Positions 1 through 8,318 of a stretch of 26,574 nucleotides of DNA are shown piece by piece. A model generated the notes under the pieces. That model worked only from the letters and a program-made list of their open reading frames with translations. It ran no database searches and was not told where the DNA came from. Each line of letters starts with the position of its first letter. Positions within the stretch are counted from its first letter, which is position 1. Origin of the DNA: an uncultured Oscillospiraceae bacterium (GTDB lineage Bacteria > Bacillota > Clostridia > Oscillospirales > Oscillospiraceae); assembly GCA_910577915.1 (NCBI GenBank), contig CAJTOM010000030.1, positions 1 to 26,574 on the forward strand, in the 5' to 3' direction. Both the position numbers and the translations under genes were made by a program.

Positions 1-26
1 ACGCCGCCCGGCTTTTCACATCCTAT

Positions 27-3000
27 CTATTTTCCGCCGGTGCCCCGCATCCAAAACCGGAAGGTCATCTCCCCCTCCGGCAGCAGGTGCTCCGGCGCGG
101 GCCGCGCGCCCCAGCTGTCGTCCCCGGCCAGGCCCATCTGCTTCATGGCCGCCCGGACCACTGTGTAGTGGACCGGCGGCAGCTCGTGGGGGTGGGCGGC
201 GCACTCCAGCTCGTGGGGGGTGTAGGGCAGAGCGGAAAAGGTCATGTCCTCCCCCTCCAGCAGCAGCCCCACCCCCGCCTCGTCGGTGACGGCGGCCCAG
301 CGGACGCCGGTGTGGGCCCCGCACTCCTGGGGCCGGAGATAGGGGGGCATATGCCCCGCCTCGTCCTCCCAGATACCCAGCCGTCCTCCGGCCTGCCGGT
401 CGCAGTAGGTGGCCTCCGGCCCCAGCCCGTACCAGCGCAGCCGGTGGAAGTCCGCGTCCATCTTCCACATCAGCCCGAACTCCGGCGCGGGCCCCAGCGC
501 CCCGGCCGCGCCGGTGTGCAGCGTCACCTCCACCGCCCCGTCGGCGAACACCCGGTACCGGGCGGAGCAGGTCCCCTGGGGCTGGGTGGGCAGCCGGTAG
601 ACGTAGGCCATCTCCACCCAGCCGCTTCCGTACCGGATCTCCCAGGGCCGCTCGCCGCCCCCCTCGAAGGGGAGCCGGCCCGTGGACAGATACAGGCTGG
701 CCAGCTTCCACTGGCCGTACCGGGCGGGCCCCAGGCTGCCCCGGTCGTTGTCCGTGGGGGCCCGCCAGAAATTGGGCATGGGCACGCTCTTGAGCAGCTC
801 CCTGCCCCCGTACCGGTAGGAGGTCATCCCGCCCCCCTGCTTGGAGAAGAGGATCTCGAAGTCCTCCCCCCGCACCCCCAGGTTGGCCGCGCCGTCCACC
901 ACCTGCGGCGTCCGGTCCGGGTGGGCCGCCGGGGCCCGCCGGCCGCCCCGCCACTGGCCGAAGGCCACCTCGTGGCCCTTTTTCGCCCAGCTCTCGTCCC
1001 GGCGCAGCCGGAAGGAGACGGTTACCGTATACTCCCCGTCCAGCCGCTCCGGCCACAGGGGCAGGGGGTAGCTCCGGCTCTCCCCCGGCGGGACGTCCGT
1101 GTCCATGGGCCGCTCCGCCAGCAGCACCCCCTCCCGGCAGAGCCGGACGGTGCACGCGAAGCGGCCGCTGCCGGTGAAGAGGTAGCGGTTGGTGATCTCC
1201 GCCCGCCCCTCGCCGATGCGGACGGCCAGATTCTGGTAGAGGTACTTCACCTCCTGGCACTTGGGGGTGGGGGCCCTGTGGAGGCTGTCCACCAGGCCGT
1301 TGCCGCTGAAATTGCCGTCGTGGGGCCGGTCGTCGAAGTCGCCGCCGTAGCCCAGCCAGGTCCCGCCGTACCGGTCCTCTCTGACCAGGGCCTGGTCGAT
1401 ATAGTCCCAGATAAACCCGCCCTGGTAGGCCGGCACCTCCTCCGCCAGGCGGATATACCGCTCCTGGTTGCCGAAGGAGCTGCCCATGGCGTGGCCGTAC
1501 TCGCAGGAGATGGCGGGGCGGGAGCTGTCCCGGGCCAGCGCCTCCCGGATGCGCTCCGCCGGCCAGTACATATTGCTGAAGATGTCGCTGGTGTCCTGGA
1601 ACTCCGGGGCGTGGACCACGCCCTCGTAGTGGACCGGCCGGTCGTCCGCCTCCCGGAAGTACTGTGCCGCCCGGCGCAGGTTCTCCCCGCCCCAGGACTC
1701 GTTGCCGCAGGACCAGATAAGCACGCAGGGGTGGTTCCGGTCCCGGCGGAGCATGGCCTCCGCCCTGGCCAGCACCGCCTCCCGCCACTTGGGGTCGCTG
1801 CCGGGGATGTGGCGCGCCGGGTCCAGCCGCCCCATCTCCACCATCTCCCAGGCCCCGTGGGACTCCAGGTTCATCTCGTCGAGGACGTAGATCCCGTACC
1901 GGTCGCACAGGCGGTAGAAGGCGCTCTGGTTGGGGTAGTGGCTGGTGCGCACGGCGTTGATGTTCATCCGCTTCATGGTGAGCACGTCCCGGAGCATCTC
2001 CTCCTCGGTGATGCACCGCCCCCGCCGGGCGGAGAACTCGTGGCGGTTCACCCCCCGCAGCAGGATGCGCCGGCCGTTGAGCTCCATGATTCCCTCCCGG
2101 ATCTCAAACCGCCGCAGGCCCACCTGCTCATCGACGGTCTCCGTCAGCGCCCCCGCCTCGTCAAACACCTCGATCTCCAGGCGGTAGAGCCAGGGGTCCT
2201 CGGCGCTCCACAGCCGGGGATGCTCCACCGGCAGCGCCGCCTCCCCGCCCAGGGGGGCCTCCGCCTGGACGGCCAGCTCCCCGCCGCCGTACAGCCGGCA
2301 CCGGATCCGGCCCCGGCCCAGCGCCTCGGTGGCCACCCGGACCTCCCCCCGGCTCAGGTCCCCGCTCAGGGGGGTGGTGATCCTCATATCCCGGATATGC
2401 GCCGCCGGGACGGCGTACAGATACACCTCCCGGAACAGCCCCGACAGCCGGAAGAAATCCTGGTCCTCCATCCAGCTGGCGCTGGTGTACTGGAACACCT
2501 GGACCGCCAGCTTGTTCTCCCCCGGCCTTAAAAACTCCGTCAGCTCAAACTCCGAGGGGGTGAACCCGTCCTCGCCGTAGCCGGCATAGCGGCCGTTGCA
2601 CCACACCGCCAGGCCGCTCTCCGCCCCCTGGAAGGAGATGAACACCCGCATCCCCTCCATATACGCCGGCAGGCGCACGTATTTCACGTAGCTGCCCACC
2701 GCGCTGCAAGCCTCCGGCGCTTCCCCCGGCTCCACGGCCTCGCGGCCGTCCCAGGGGTACTGGATGTTGACGTACTGGGGCCGGCCGTAACCGGCGAGCT
2801 GGATGTGGCCGGGCACGCCGATCACGTCCCAGCCCCGGCAGTCCCGGTCCTCCTCGAAAAACCCCTCCGGCGCGCCGGCCCAATTCTCTGCGTAGTGGAA
2901 GTACCAGCTTCCGTTCAGGGAGAGCCTGGGGGACGCGCCTCCCGGGAGCAGATACCGGTGGTCGGAGTGGGGGGGCTGGCGGCGGTCCTGAAAAACGGCC

Positions 3001-3035
3001 GGATCGCCCACAAAGGCGTACTCAAATTCTCTCAT
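27..3035 (-). CDS. lacZ: Beta-galactosidase, glycoside hydrolase family 2 (LacZ type)
   Basis: A 1002-residue protein, close to the usual length of large LacZ-type GH2 enzymes, expected to hydrolyse terminal beta-D-galactosides in the cytoplasm (no signal peptide is visible). The N-terminal sugar-binding and jelly-roll domains occupy about residues 30-220. The TIM-barrel core follows, with RGVNRHEF near 327-334 and NAVRTSHYPN near 360-369. The acid/base Glu is E446 in SCGNESWGG and the nucleophile is E512 in ISCEYGHAMG, so the active site is intact. The C-terminal part (about 720-1000) fits the small-chain domain of LacZ. The ATG at 3035 is chosen because GGAGG lies just upstream; it overlaps the end of the regulator gene by 14 bases, so the two are co-transcribed and probably translationally coupled. 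GH2 membership is clear. True substrate (lactose or another beta-galactoside) cannot be read from sequence. Confidence 0.95.
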   Translation of the reverse strand: MREFEYAFVGDPAVFQDRRQPPHSDHRYLLPGGASPRLSLNGSWYFHYAENWAGAPEGFFEEDRDCRGWDVIGVPGHIQLAGYGRPQYVNIQYPWDGREAVEPGEAPEACSAVGSYVKYVRLPAYMEGMRVFISFQGAESGLAVWCNGRYAGYGEDGFTPSEFELTEFLRPGENKLAVQVFQYTSASWMEDQDFFRLSGLFREVYLYAVPAAHIRDMRITTPLSGDLSRGEVRVATEALGRGRIRCRLYGGGELAVQAEAPLGGEAALPVEHPRLWSAEDPWLYRLEIEVFDEAGALTETVDEQVGLRRFEIREGIMELNGRRILLRGVNRHEFSARRGRCITEEEMLRDVLTMKRMNINAVRTSHYPNQSAFYRLCDRYGIYVLDEMNLESHGAWEMVEMGRLDPARHIPGSDPKWREAVLARAEAMLRRDRNHPCVLIWSCGNESWGGENLRRAAQYFREADDRPVHYEGVVHAPEFQDTSDIFSNMYWPAERIREALARDSSRPAISCEYGHAMGSSFGNQERYIRLAEEVPAYQGGFIWDYIDQALVREDRYGGTWLGYGGDFDDRPHDGNFSGNGLVDSLHRAPTPKCQEVKYLYQNLAVRIGEGRAEITNRYLFTGSGRFACTVRLCREGVLLAERPMDTDVPPGESRSYPLPLWPERLDGEYTVTVSFRLRRDESWAKKGHEVAFGQWRGGRRAPAAHPDRTPQVVDGAANLGVRGEDFEILFSKQGGGMTSYRYGGRELLKSVPMPNFWRAPTDNDRGSLGPARYGQWKLASLYLSTGRLPFEGGGERPWEIRYGSGWVEMAYVYRLPTQPQGTCSARYRVFADGAVEVTLHTGAAGALGPAPEFGLMWKMDADFHRLRWYGLGPEATYCDRQAGGRLGIWEDEAGHMPPYLRPQECGAHTGVRWAAVTDEAGVGLLLEGEDMTFSALPYTPHELECAAHPHELPPVHYTVVRAAMKQMGLAGDDSWGARPAPEHLLPEGEMTFRFWMRGTGGK

Positions 3036-4257
3036 GCTTCCTCCTGATCTGGTAAGGCGGCTCCGGGATCGTGTCGACGGGCCGGATGCTGGGCCGCAGC
3101 AGCAGCGGGCAGCGGGGGTAGCGCTCCACGAAGCGGGAGACGATCCGCTCTAAGGCCAGCCGCCCGTTCTCCGCCGAGGAGGTGGGCAGCAGCAGCACAT
3201 ACTGGGCGGCGCTGTACTTGGCCGCCACGTCCCCCCGGCGCAGGGACCCCCGGATGCAGTCCGCCAGCCGGTCCATATAGTTGTTGAGCAGCTTCAGCGG
3301 CGGCGGGGACCCGTCCCGCATGACGGCGGAGAGCAGCCCCAGATAGACGCCCCTCTGGGACCGGGCGGCGGAGCGGGCCTCCAGGCAGTAGATGTCCTTG
3401 AACACCTCCAGCTCGCACAGGAAGGCCCCGCCGGCCCGGTCGTCCCGCAGCAGGAACTGGCTGATGGCCGCCAGGTCCTCCTCTCCGCCCTCCTCCCGTC
3501 CCCCCAGCCGGTGGATCTCCCGGTAGAGGGAAGCCATCTCCGCCGGGGGGGCCGCCCCCAGCTCGGAGTAGAAGAGGCTGTACATCCGCTTGTAGCGCTC
3601 GGAGGCCTCCCCGGCCCGGCCCAGCCGGATCAGGGCCCGGATGAGGTGGAAGTGGAAGGCCTCCTCGTACCCGTCCACGGCGATGGCCGCCGCGCAGATC
3701 TCCGCCGTCTCCTCCCACTGCTCCCCCGCCGCCAGCAGCTCCAGGGCCACCCGCACCGTGTGCTTGTAGAGATTGCGGTAGTAGGCCGCCAGGGGGGCGG
3801 CCCAGCGCTCCCCCGCCGCCCGGGGCAGAAAGTCCCCCCGGTAGAGCCCCACCGCCTCCCGGCAGGCCGCCAGCCGCTCCGCCGGCAGGGTCCCCGCCCC
3901 CGCCGCCCGCTGGCAGGCCAGCTCGAACCGGTCCGTGTCCAGCTCCAGGGGCGTCCCGGTGTTCCAGGCGTAGGACCCCCGGGAGACCACGATGATCTCC
4001 CGGCTGTCGGGCGTCCCCAGCTCCTCGAGCAGGGACCGCACCCGGTAGACCAGGGTTTTCAGCGCCCCGCCGCTCCCCCCGCCCTCCGGGTAGAGCAGGT
4101 CCACCAGCTCCTCCAGCGGAATCTCGCGGTTACGGAATGTGACCAAATACTCCAGCAGCAGCCAGGGTTTCCTGGCGTGCTGGCGGCTGTCGTCGACCGT
4201 CCTGTCCCCGTAGGACAGGGAGCAGCCCCCCAGCATGCAGATACGCAGCTTCTCCAT
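3022..4257 (-). CDS. BTAD-type (SARP-like) transcriptional regulator with degenerate GGDEF-like C-terminus
   Basis: A 411-residue protein. Residues 1-100 look like the winged-helix domain of SARP/AfsR-type activators (MEKLRICMLGGCSL, then HARKPWLLLEYLV and ALKTLVYRVRSLLEEL). Residues about 105-250 form a helical BTAD/TPR-like domain (LDTDRFELACQ, GYEEAFHFHLIRALIRLGR, ERYKRMYSLFYSELG). The last ~130 residues resemble a GGDEF domain (RRGDVAAKY then SAAQYVLLLP, about 341-358), but the GGDEF signature is replaced by SAAQY, so cyclase activity is unlikely. ATG 4257 is preferred over an in-frame TTG at 4266 because the TTG sits almost on the GAGGAG motif. The gene overlaps the beta-galactosidase gene and probably activates that operon. 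What it senses is unknown. Confidence 0.82.
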   Translation of the reverse strand: MEKLRICMLGGCSLSYGDRTVDDSRQHARKPWLLLEYLVTFRNREIPLEELVDLLYPEGGGSGGALKTLVYRVRSLLEELGTPDSREIIVVSRGSYAWNTGTPLELDTDRFELACQRAAGAGTLPAERLAACREAVGLYRGDFLPRAAGERWAAPLAAYYRNLYKHTVRVALELLAAGEQWEETAEICAAAIAVDGYEEAFHFHLIRALIRLGRAGEASERYKRMYSLFYSELGAAPPAEMASLYREIHRLGGREEGGEEDLAAISQFLLRDDRAGGAFLCELEVFKDIYCLEARSAARSQRGVYLGLLSAVMRDGSPPPLKLLNNYMDRLADCIRGSLRRGDVAAKYSAAQYVLLLPTSSAENGRLALERIVSRFVERYPRCPLLLRPSIRPVDTIPEPPYQIRRKHERI

Positions 4258-4333
4258 CCCCTCCAAAGCTCCTCACGTCCTTTCTCCGGCGGGGAAGGCG
4301 CAGCCGCCTGCTCTCCCGCCGCTGTTTCCCACT

Positions 4334-4362
4334 ATTATGCCACAACCCGCCGGGAAAATCAA
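4334..4362 (-). promoter_or_regulatory. Putative sigma-A promoter of the regulator/beta-galactosidase operon
   Basis: Read on the minus strand: TTGATT (4362-4357), a 17-base spacer, then CATAAT (4339-4334), about 75 bases upstream of the regulator start. It diverges from the pilus-operon promoter, and the two -35 boxes are about 50 bases apart. Confidence 0.55.
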
Positions 4363-4410
4363 CCACCGCCCGGCCCGGAAAATTTTTGCCCCAAGTTTGC
4401 CGCCGCCCTG

Positions 4411-4439
4411 TTGACAAAGCCCCCGGGGGATGCTATAGT
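4411..4439 (+). promoter_or_regulatory. Strong sigma-A promoter of the transglutaminase/pilus operon
   Basis: TTGACA at 4411-4416, a 17-base spacer and TATAGT at 4434-4439, with an upstream TGC that makes an extended -10. Transcription should begin near 4446, leaving an ~85-base leader before the lipoprotein gene. Confidence 0.75.
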
Positions 4440-4454
4440 AATAGTAATCTGGAA

Positions 4455-4498
4455 GGGGTTGGCGCACAGCGTCAGTCACACCGGCGTGACCAATCCCC
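4455..4498 (+). promoter_or_regulatory. Structured 5' leader of the pilus operon
   Basis: GGGGTTGG (4455-4462) can pair with CCAATCCCC (4490-4498) with one bulged base, and GTCAC (4475-4479) with GTGAC (4486-4490) inside it. The structure lies between the promoter and the ribosome binding site. It matches no riboswitch class I recognise. Confidence 0.35.
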
Positions 4499-4531
4499 TG
4501 TAACCTGCAATTTTCTAGTGAGGTGATTTGT

Positions 4532-5512
4532 ATGTTCCTGCGAACCAAGTGCGGGCGCGCCCTGTGCGCCCTGCTGTCCATGACCCTGGTGCTCTGCCTG
4601 GCCGCCGGCTGCGGCGGGGCGGGCGAGGAGACGGTGGTGGATCTGGGCGGCCTGCTGGACGAGTCGGTCCCCCTGGCCGGCGCGCCCACGCTGGACGTGA
4701 CCCTGGCTCCCTCGGCCCCCGGCACCGCCACCAAGGCCAACAGCTCCGCCCTGGTGGACTACTCCAACGCCGCGGACGGCTACATTATGGTCAAATGGAC
4801 CGGCGGCGGCAGCCCCAAGCTGAAGGTGCTCGTCAAGGGCCCCTCCTGCCCGGACACCTACCAGTACAACCTGCGCACCGACGGGGAGTATGACACCTTC
4901 CCCCTCTCCGACGGCAGCGGCAAGTACTCTGTCATCGTCTACAAGAACATCTCCGGCAACGACTACGCCGAGGTCCTCAGCGCCAAGGTGGACGCCAAGC
5001 TCACCGACGAGTTTGCCCCCTTCATCCGCCCCAACCAGTACGTCAACTACACTGACGACAGCCAGGCCCTGAAGGTGGCCGCCGACGAGATCGCCAAAGC
5101 CGGCGTGACGGAGAACCTGGACAAGGTGGGCGTCATCTACGACTACGTGGTCAACACCCTGACCTACGACACCGAGAAGGCCAAGACCGTCAAGAGCGGC
5201 TACCTGCCCGACATTGACAAGGTCCTCTCGGAGAAGAAGGGCATCTGCTTCGACTACGCCTCCCTCATGGCCGCTATGCTGCGCAGCCAGGGCGTACCCG
5301 TGAAGCTGGTGGTGGGCTACACCGGCGAGATCTACCACGCCTGGCTGAACGTGTGGAGCGAGGAGGACGGCTGGGTGGACGGGCTCATCTACTTCGATGG
5401 CAAGGACTGGAAGCTGATGGATCCCACCTTCGCCTCCAGCGGCCGGCAGAGCAGCGCCATTATGAAGTATATCGGCAACGGCGCCAACTACAAGGCCAAA
5501 TATCTCTACTGA
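4532..5512 (+). CDS. Transglutaminase-like lipoprotein
   Basis: A 326-residue protein with a lipoprotein signal peptide (hydrophobic segment 11-25, lipobox LAAGC with C27 as the lipidation site), so it should be anchored outside the membrane. Residues about 50-170 form a beta-rich N-terminal region of no recognised family. The C-terminal half is a transglutaminase-like cysteine peptidase fold with a complete triad: C239 in KGICFDYASL, H269 in EIYHAWLNVW and D297 in WKLMDPTF. Start: a GTG at 4523 lies inside the AGGTGA ribosome binding site, so the ATG at 4532 is used. It is the first gene of the operon and ends 17 bases before the pilC-like gene. Members of this fold may act as proteases, cross-linking enzymes or peptidoglycan-related enzymes; its role with the pilus genes is inferred only from linkage. 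Confidence 0.85.
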   Translation: MFLRTKCGRALCALLSMTLVLCLAAGCGGAGEETVVDLGGLLDESVPLAGAPTLDVTLAPSAPGTATKANSSALVDYSNAADGYIMVKWTGGGSPKLKVLVKGPSCPDTYQYNLRTDGEYDTFPLSDGSGKYSVIVYKNISGNDYAEVLSAKVDAKLTDEFAPFIRPNQYVNYTDDSQALKVAADEIAKAGVTENLDKVGVIYDYVVNTLTYDTEKAKTVKSGYLPDIDKVLSEKKGICFDYASLMAAMLRSQGVPVKLVVGYTGEIYHAWLNVWSEEDGWVDGLIYFDGKDWKLMDPTFASSGRQSSAIMKYIGNGANYKAKYLY

Positions 5513-5529
5513 CACGGAGGAAACTGAAT

Positions 5530-6573
5530 ATGAAACGAGTACGCGTGCCCGCCCCGTATCTCCCGGTGTTCTGCCGGGAGCTCTACCAGCTGGTCCGGTC
5601 CGGCATCCCCCTGGGGGAGGGCCTGGCTATGCTGCGGGAGGATGAGACGGACCCCGACGCCCGCTCCTGGCTGGACGCGCTGTGCCGGTTCATAGAGGAG
5701 GGAATGCCCCTGGCTGCCGCTCTGCGGGAGACAGAGGCTTTTCCCGCCTATATGACCGACATGGTGGCCCTGGCGGAGGACACCGGCCGTCTGGAGGACG
5801 TGCTCCTCTCCCTCCAGCGCCACTACGACCGCCAGCTGCGCATGGCCGCGGACATCCGCGGCGCGGTGGCGGTGCCCGTCACCCTGCTGGCGGTGATGGT
5901 GGCGGTGGTGGTGCTGCTGATGACCCAGGTGCTGCCGGTCTTCGACCGGGTGTTTGCCCAGCTGGGGGTCCGCATGGGCGCGGTGGCCACCGGGATGATG
6001 AACGCCGGGGCCGTGCTGGCCCAGGCGGGCACCGCCCTGGCGGCCCTGGCGGCGGTGATCGCCATTGCGGCCCTGGTGGTGACCCTGGCGCCCCCGCTGC
6101 GGGAGAGGTTCGCCGCCTGGTTCCGCCGCAGCTTCGGCGGGCGGGGCGTGCTGGGTCAGATGGCGGTGTCCCGCTTCGCCTCCTCCATGGCCATGGCGGT
6201 GTCCAGCGGCATGAGCATGGAGGAGTCGGTGGACCTGTCCGCCCGCCTGTGCGGCGGCGCGAAGGAGATCGATGAGAAGACCGGCCTGTGCCGCCGGGAG
6301 ATTGAGGAGGGCGGCAGCCCCGCGGCGGCCCTGGCCAAGAGCGGCCTGTTCTCCGGCCGGGACTGCCGTCTGCTCCAGCTGGCGGAGCGCACCGGCTCCC
6401 TGCCGGACACCCTGGAGGACCTGGCGGCCCGCCAGGAGGAGGAGAGCCTGCGGCGCATCGACCGCCTGGTGGGGGCCATCGAGCCGGCTATTGTGGTGAT
6501 TACCAGCGCCCTGGCGGGGGTGATCCTGCTGAGCGTGATGCTGCCGCTGATGGGCCTTCTCAGCGCGATGTGA
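5530..6573 (+). CDS. pilC: PilC/GspF-family inner-membrane platform protein of a type IV pilus-like system
   Basis: A 347-residue protein. Two T2SSF cytoplasmic helical repeats are visible: residues about 10-110 (FCRELYQLVRSGIPLGEGL, then MVALAEDTGRLEDVL) and about 210-315 (FASSMAMAVSSGMSMEES, then LLQLAERTGSLPDTL). Membrane segments lie near 115-140, 163-187 and 317-345, the usual GspF topology. The family forms the membrane platform that couples the cytoplasmic ATPases to pilin assembly. The ATG at 5530 has GGAGG nine bases upstream; an open frame extends further upstream but only into the preceding gene. The length is nearer ComGB (competence pseudopilus) than the ~400-residue Gram-negative PilC proteins. 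Confidence 0.87.
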   Translation: MKRVRVPAPYLPVFCRELYQLVRSGIPLGEGLAMLREDETDPDARSWLDALCRFIEEGMPLAAALRETEAFPAYMTDMVALAEDTGRLEDVLLSLQRHYDRQLRMAADIRGAVAVPVTLLAVMVAVVVLLMTQVLPVFDRVFAQLGVRMGAVATGMMNAGAVLAQAGTALAALAAVIAIAALVVTLAPPLRERFAAWFRRSFGGRGVLGQMAVSRFASSMAMAVSSGMSMEESVDLSARLCGGAKEIDEKTGLCRREIEEGGSPAAALAKSGLFSGRDCRLLQLAERTGSLPDTLEDLAARQEEESLRRIDRLVGAIEPAIVVITSALAGVILLSVMLPLMGLLSAM

Positions 6574-6582
6574 GGTGGGGCC

Positions 6583-6915
6583 ATGAGAAAGCGGTATCAT
6601 AAGAGCCGGGGCTTCTGGGCGTCCACCCTGCTGGGGCTGGCCCTGTTCGCGGCGGCGGCGGCCTGGATGCTCCAGGGCGTGCGCCAGGCTGCCCGGGTGT
6701 CCGACGAGGAGGGGCTGCGCATGGCCGAGCAGGCGGTGCGTCAGGCGGCGGTGAGCTGCTACGCTCTGGAGGGGGCCTACCCCGCCAGCTATGCGGATCT
6801 CAAGCAGCGCAGCGGCGTGGCGGTGGACGAGGAGCGGTACATCATCTTTTACGAAATTTTCGCCTCCAACATCATGCCCGACGTGACGGTGCTGGAGAGG
6901 CAGGTGGCCCCATGA
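6583..6915 (+). CDS. Small pilin-like membrane protein
   Basis: A 110-residue protein with a short basic N-terminus (MRKRYHKSRG), one hydrophobic segment at about 11-31, then a helical region and a small soluble domain containing CYALEGAYPASYADL. That last pattern is common in type IV (pseudo)pilins, where a helix leads into YPxxxxxL. A Gly-Phe junction (RG/FWAST) sits where a prepilin peptidase would cut, but the usual Glu at +5 is a Thr. GAGGTGGGG precedes the start nine bases after the pilC stop. It is probably a minor pilin or pseudopilin; no specific family was recognised. Confidence 0.7.
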   Translation: MRKRYHKSRGFWASTLLGLALFAAAAAWMLQGVRQAARVSDEEGLRMAEQAVRQAAVSCYALEGAYPASYADLKQRSGVAVDEERYIIFYEIFASNIMPDVTVLERQVAP

Positions 6916-7385
6916 GGCGGGGCAGCGGCGCGGGGGCTATCGCGGCCCTGGCCCTCACATGCGTGTTCGGGGCCGCCCTGCTGCTGAGCCTGGCGGTGGG
7001 AGCCGGCGTCTACCGCCGTGTGGCGGAGCGGGTGGAGCGCAGCGCCGGGGACCGGGTGGGCCTGACCTACATCACCGCCCGGATCCACAGCTTCGACGAG
7101 TCCGGCCTGGTCCGGACCGGCGAGTTCGGCGGGCAGGACGCCCTCTACCTCCTCCAGGAGGTGGACGGGCTGATCTATGAGAACATTCTGTACGTCTATG
7201 ACGGCTGGCTCCGGGAGCTCCTGTGCGAGCAGGGCTGGGAGCTGGACCCCGAGGACGGCAGGACCATCTCCCAGGCCCGGTCCCTGACCATCGGCCAGCC
7301 GTCGCCGGGCCTGCTGGAGCTGACCTGCACCGGCACGGACGGCCGGGTCAGCACGGCGAACGTATACGTGAGGAGCGGAGGCTGA
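6912..7385 (+). CDS. Single-span membrane protein, DUF4860-like, of the pilus operon
   Basis: A 157-residue protein whose start overlaps the previous stop (ATGA). Residues about 8-32 are one hydrophobic segment; the rest is a soluble domain with GDRVGLTYITARIHSFDES and DALYLLQEVDGLIYENILYVYDGWLRELL. I associate this pattern with the DUF4860 family of Firmicutes pilus-like loci, from memory and untested. It carries no obvious prepilin cleavage motif. A surface-exposed accessory pilus subunit is the likeliest role, judged from size, topology and tight linkage. Confidence 0.65.
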   Translation: MRRGSGAGAIAALALTCVFGAALLLSLAVGAGVYRRVAERVERSAGDRVGLTYITARIHSFDESGLVRTGEFGGQDALYLLQEVDGLIYENILYVYDGWLRELLCEQGWELDPEDGRTISQARSLTIGQPSPGLLELTCTGTDGRVSTANVYVRSGG

Positions 7386-7386
7386 C

Positions 7387-7878
7387 ATGGAGGAACGGAT
7401 TCGGCCCACCAGATCCGGGCTGTTTGCAATTGAATTACTGATCGCCGTGGGCGTTTTCTCCCTGTGCGCCGCCATCTGCGTGGGGCTCTTCGTCCGCGCG
7501 GAGCTGATGAGCCGGCACAGCGACGATCTCAACCGGGCGGTGACGGCGGCCCGCGGCGCGGCGGAGTGCTACAAGGCCGCCGGGGGCGACCTGGCGCGCA
7601 CGGCGGAGCTCACCGGCGGCGCTCTGACGGAGGACGGCCGCCTGGCGCTGGTGTTCGACGGCAGCTGGCAGCCCCTGGGGACCTGCGGGACCGGGGTGGA
7701 AACCCTGTTCCTGCTGGAGCTGACCCCCCGGGAGGCGGCGGGCTGCGCGGCGGCGCGCCTGCGGGTCACCGAGGCCCTGGACGCCGGCAGTCTGGCCCAG
7801 GCGGACATCCTGGCCCAGGCCGCGGAGGCCGGGAGCCTTCTTGACTGGGACGTCGCGGCTCTGGAGGTGCGGCCATGA
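7387..7878 (+). CDS. Type IV prepilin-like protein with canonical cleavage/methylation motif
   Basis: A 163-residue protein with the clearest prepilin signature in the cluster: a basic leader MEERIRPTRSG, then LFAIELLIAVGVFSL. This gives Gly at -1 and Glu at +5 of the mature protein, followed by the hydrophobic helix (about 12-32). The soluble part is helix then beta-rich (LNRAVTAARGAAECYKAAGG, then RLALVFDGSW). It starts one base after the stop of the preceding gene. It should be processed by a PilD/ComC-type prepilin peptidase, which is not encoded in this window. It could be the main subunit or a minor one; its length fits either. Confidence 0.8.
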   Translation: MEERIRPTRSGLFAIELLIAVGVFSLCAAICVGLFVRAELMSRHSDDLNRAVTAARGAAECYKAAGGDLARTAELTGGALTEDGRLALVFDGSWQPLGTCGTGVETLFLLELTPREAAGCAAARLRVTEALDAGSLAQADILAQAAEAGSLLDWDVAALEVRP

Positions 7879-8294
7879 AGCGGGGAGGCAGCGTATCCGG
7901 GGCGGTGAGCCTGGTGATGATCTTCTGCGTTTTGTGTCTGGCGGTGTTTGCCGCCCTCACCCTGGCCACGGCGGAGCGGGAGCGGGGCCTCAGCGAACTG
8001 TCCGCCCAGCGCGCGGCGGAGTACTACGCGGCGGACCGCCGGGCGGTGGAGATCGCCGCCGCCCTGGCCGCCGGGGAGATCCCGGAGGGCGTGGAGCTGG
8101 AGACCACCGTCTCCGCCGGCCCTGCGGGGACGGTGCGGGAGGAAGCCTTCTCCCTCCCCGCCGGCGGGGATCTGATGCTGGAGGTCCGGCTGGAGATCAG
8201 CGAGGCGGGGGAGATCTCCGTGCTGTGCTGGCGGACCGTCTACTCCGGCGGCTGGGACGTTGACGACACCATCACCTTGTGGGATGGGGACTAA
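7875..8294 (+). CDS. Small single-span pilus-associated protein
   Basis: A 139-residue protein overlapping the preceding stop by four bases (ATGA). Residues about 7-32 are hydrophobic (VSLVMIFCVLCLAVFAALTL), followed by a charged helix (ATAERERGLSELSAQRAAEYYAADR) and a beta-rich tail ending in WDGD. A hydrophobic N-terminus leading into a helix rich in Ala, Glu and Tyr resembles PilX/GspK-like minor pilins, but a Gly-Phe cleavage site and Glu+5 are not visible. It is placed in the pilus system by topology and position only. Confidence 0.65.
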   Translation: MKRGGSVSGAVSLVMIFCVLCLAVFAALTLATAERERGLSELSAQRAAEYYAADRRAVEIAAALAAGEIPEGVELETTVSAGPAGTVREEAFSLPAGGDLMLEVRLEISEAGEISVLCWRTVYSGGWDVDDTITLWDGD

Positions 8295-8318
8295 AACATA
8301 AGGAGTAAAAGCGCGCAT

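Noticed and set aside
87..2531. Long open frame (814 codons) on the plus strand opposite the beta-galactosidase gene
   Set aside because: Pro/Gly/Ala-rich low-information translation, antisense to an intact GH2 gene; long shadow frames are expected in GC-rich DNA.
4446..4520. c-di-GMP (GEMM-I) riboswitch ahead of the pilus operon
   Set aside because: Only a short GCACAG is shared with the class; the conserved GGGCAAACC and GGUAGGUAGCGGGGUUACC-type segments are absent.
5353..5529. N-terminal extension of the pilC-like frame into the transglutaminase gene
   Set aside because: The extension overlaps a conserved catalytic region in another frame; ATG 5530 has its own GGAGG site.
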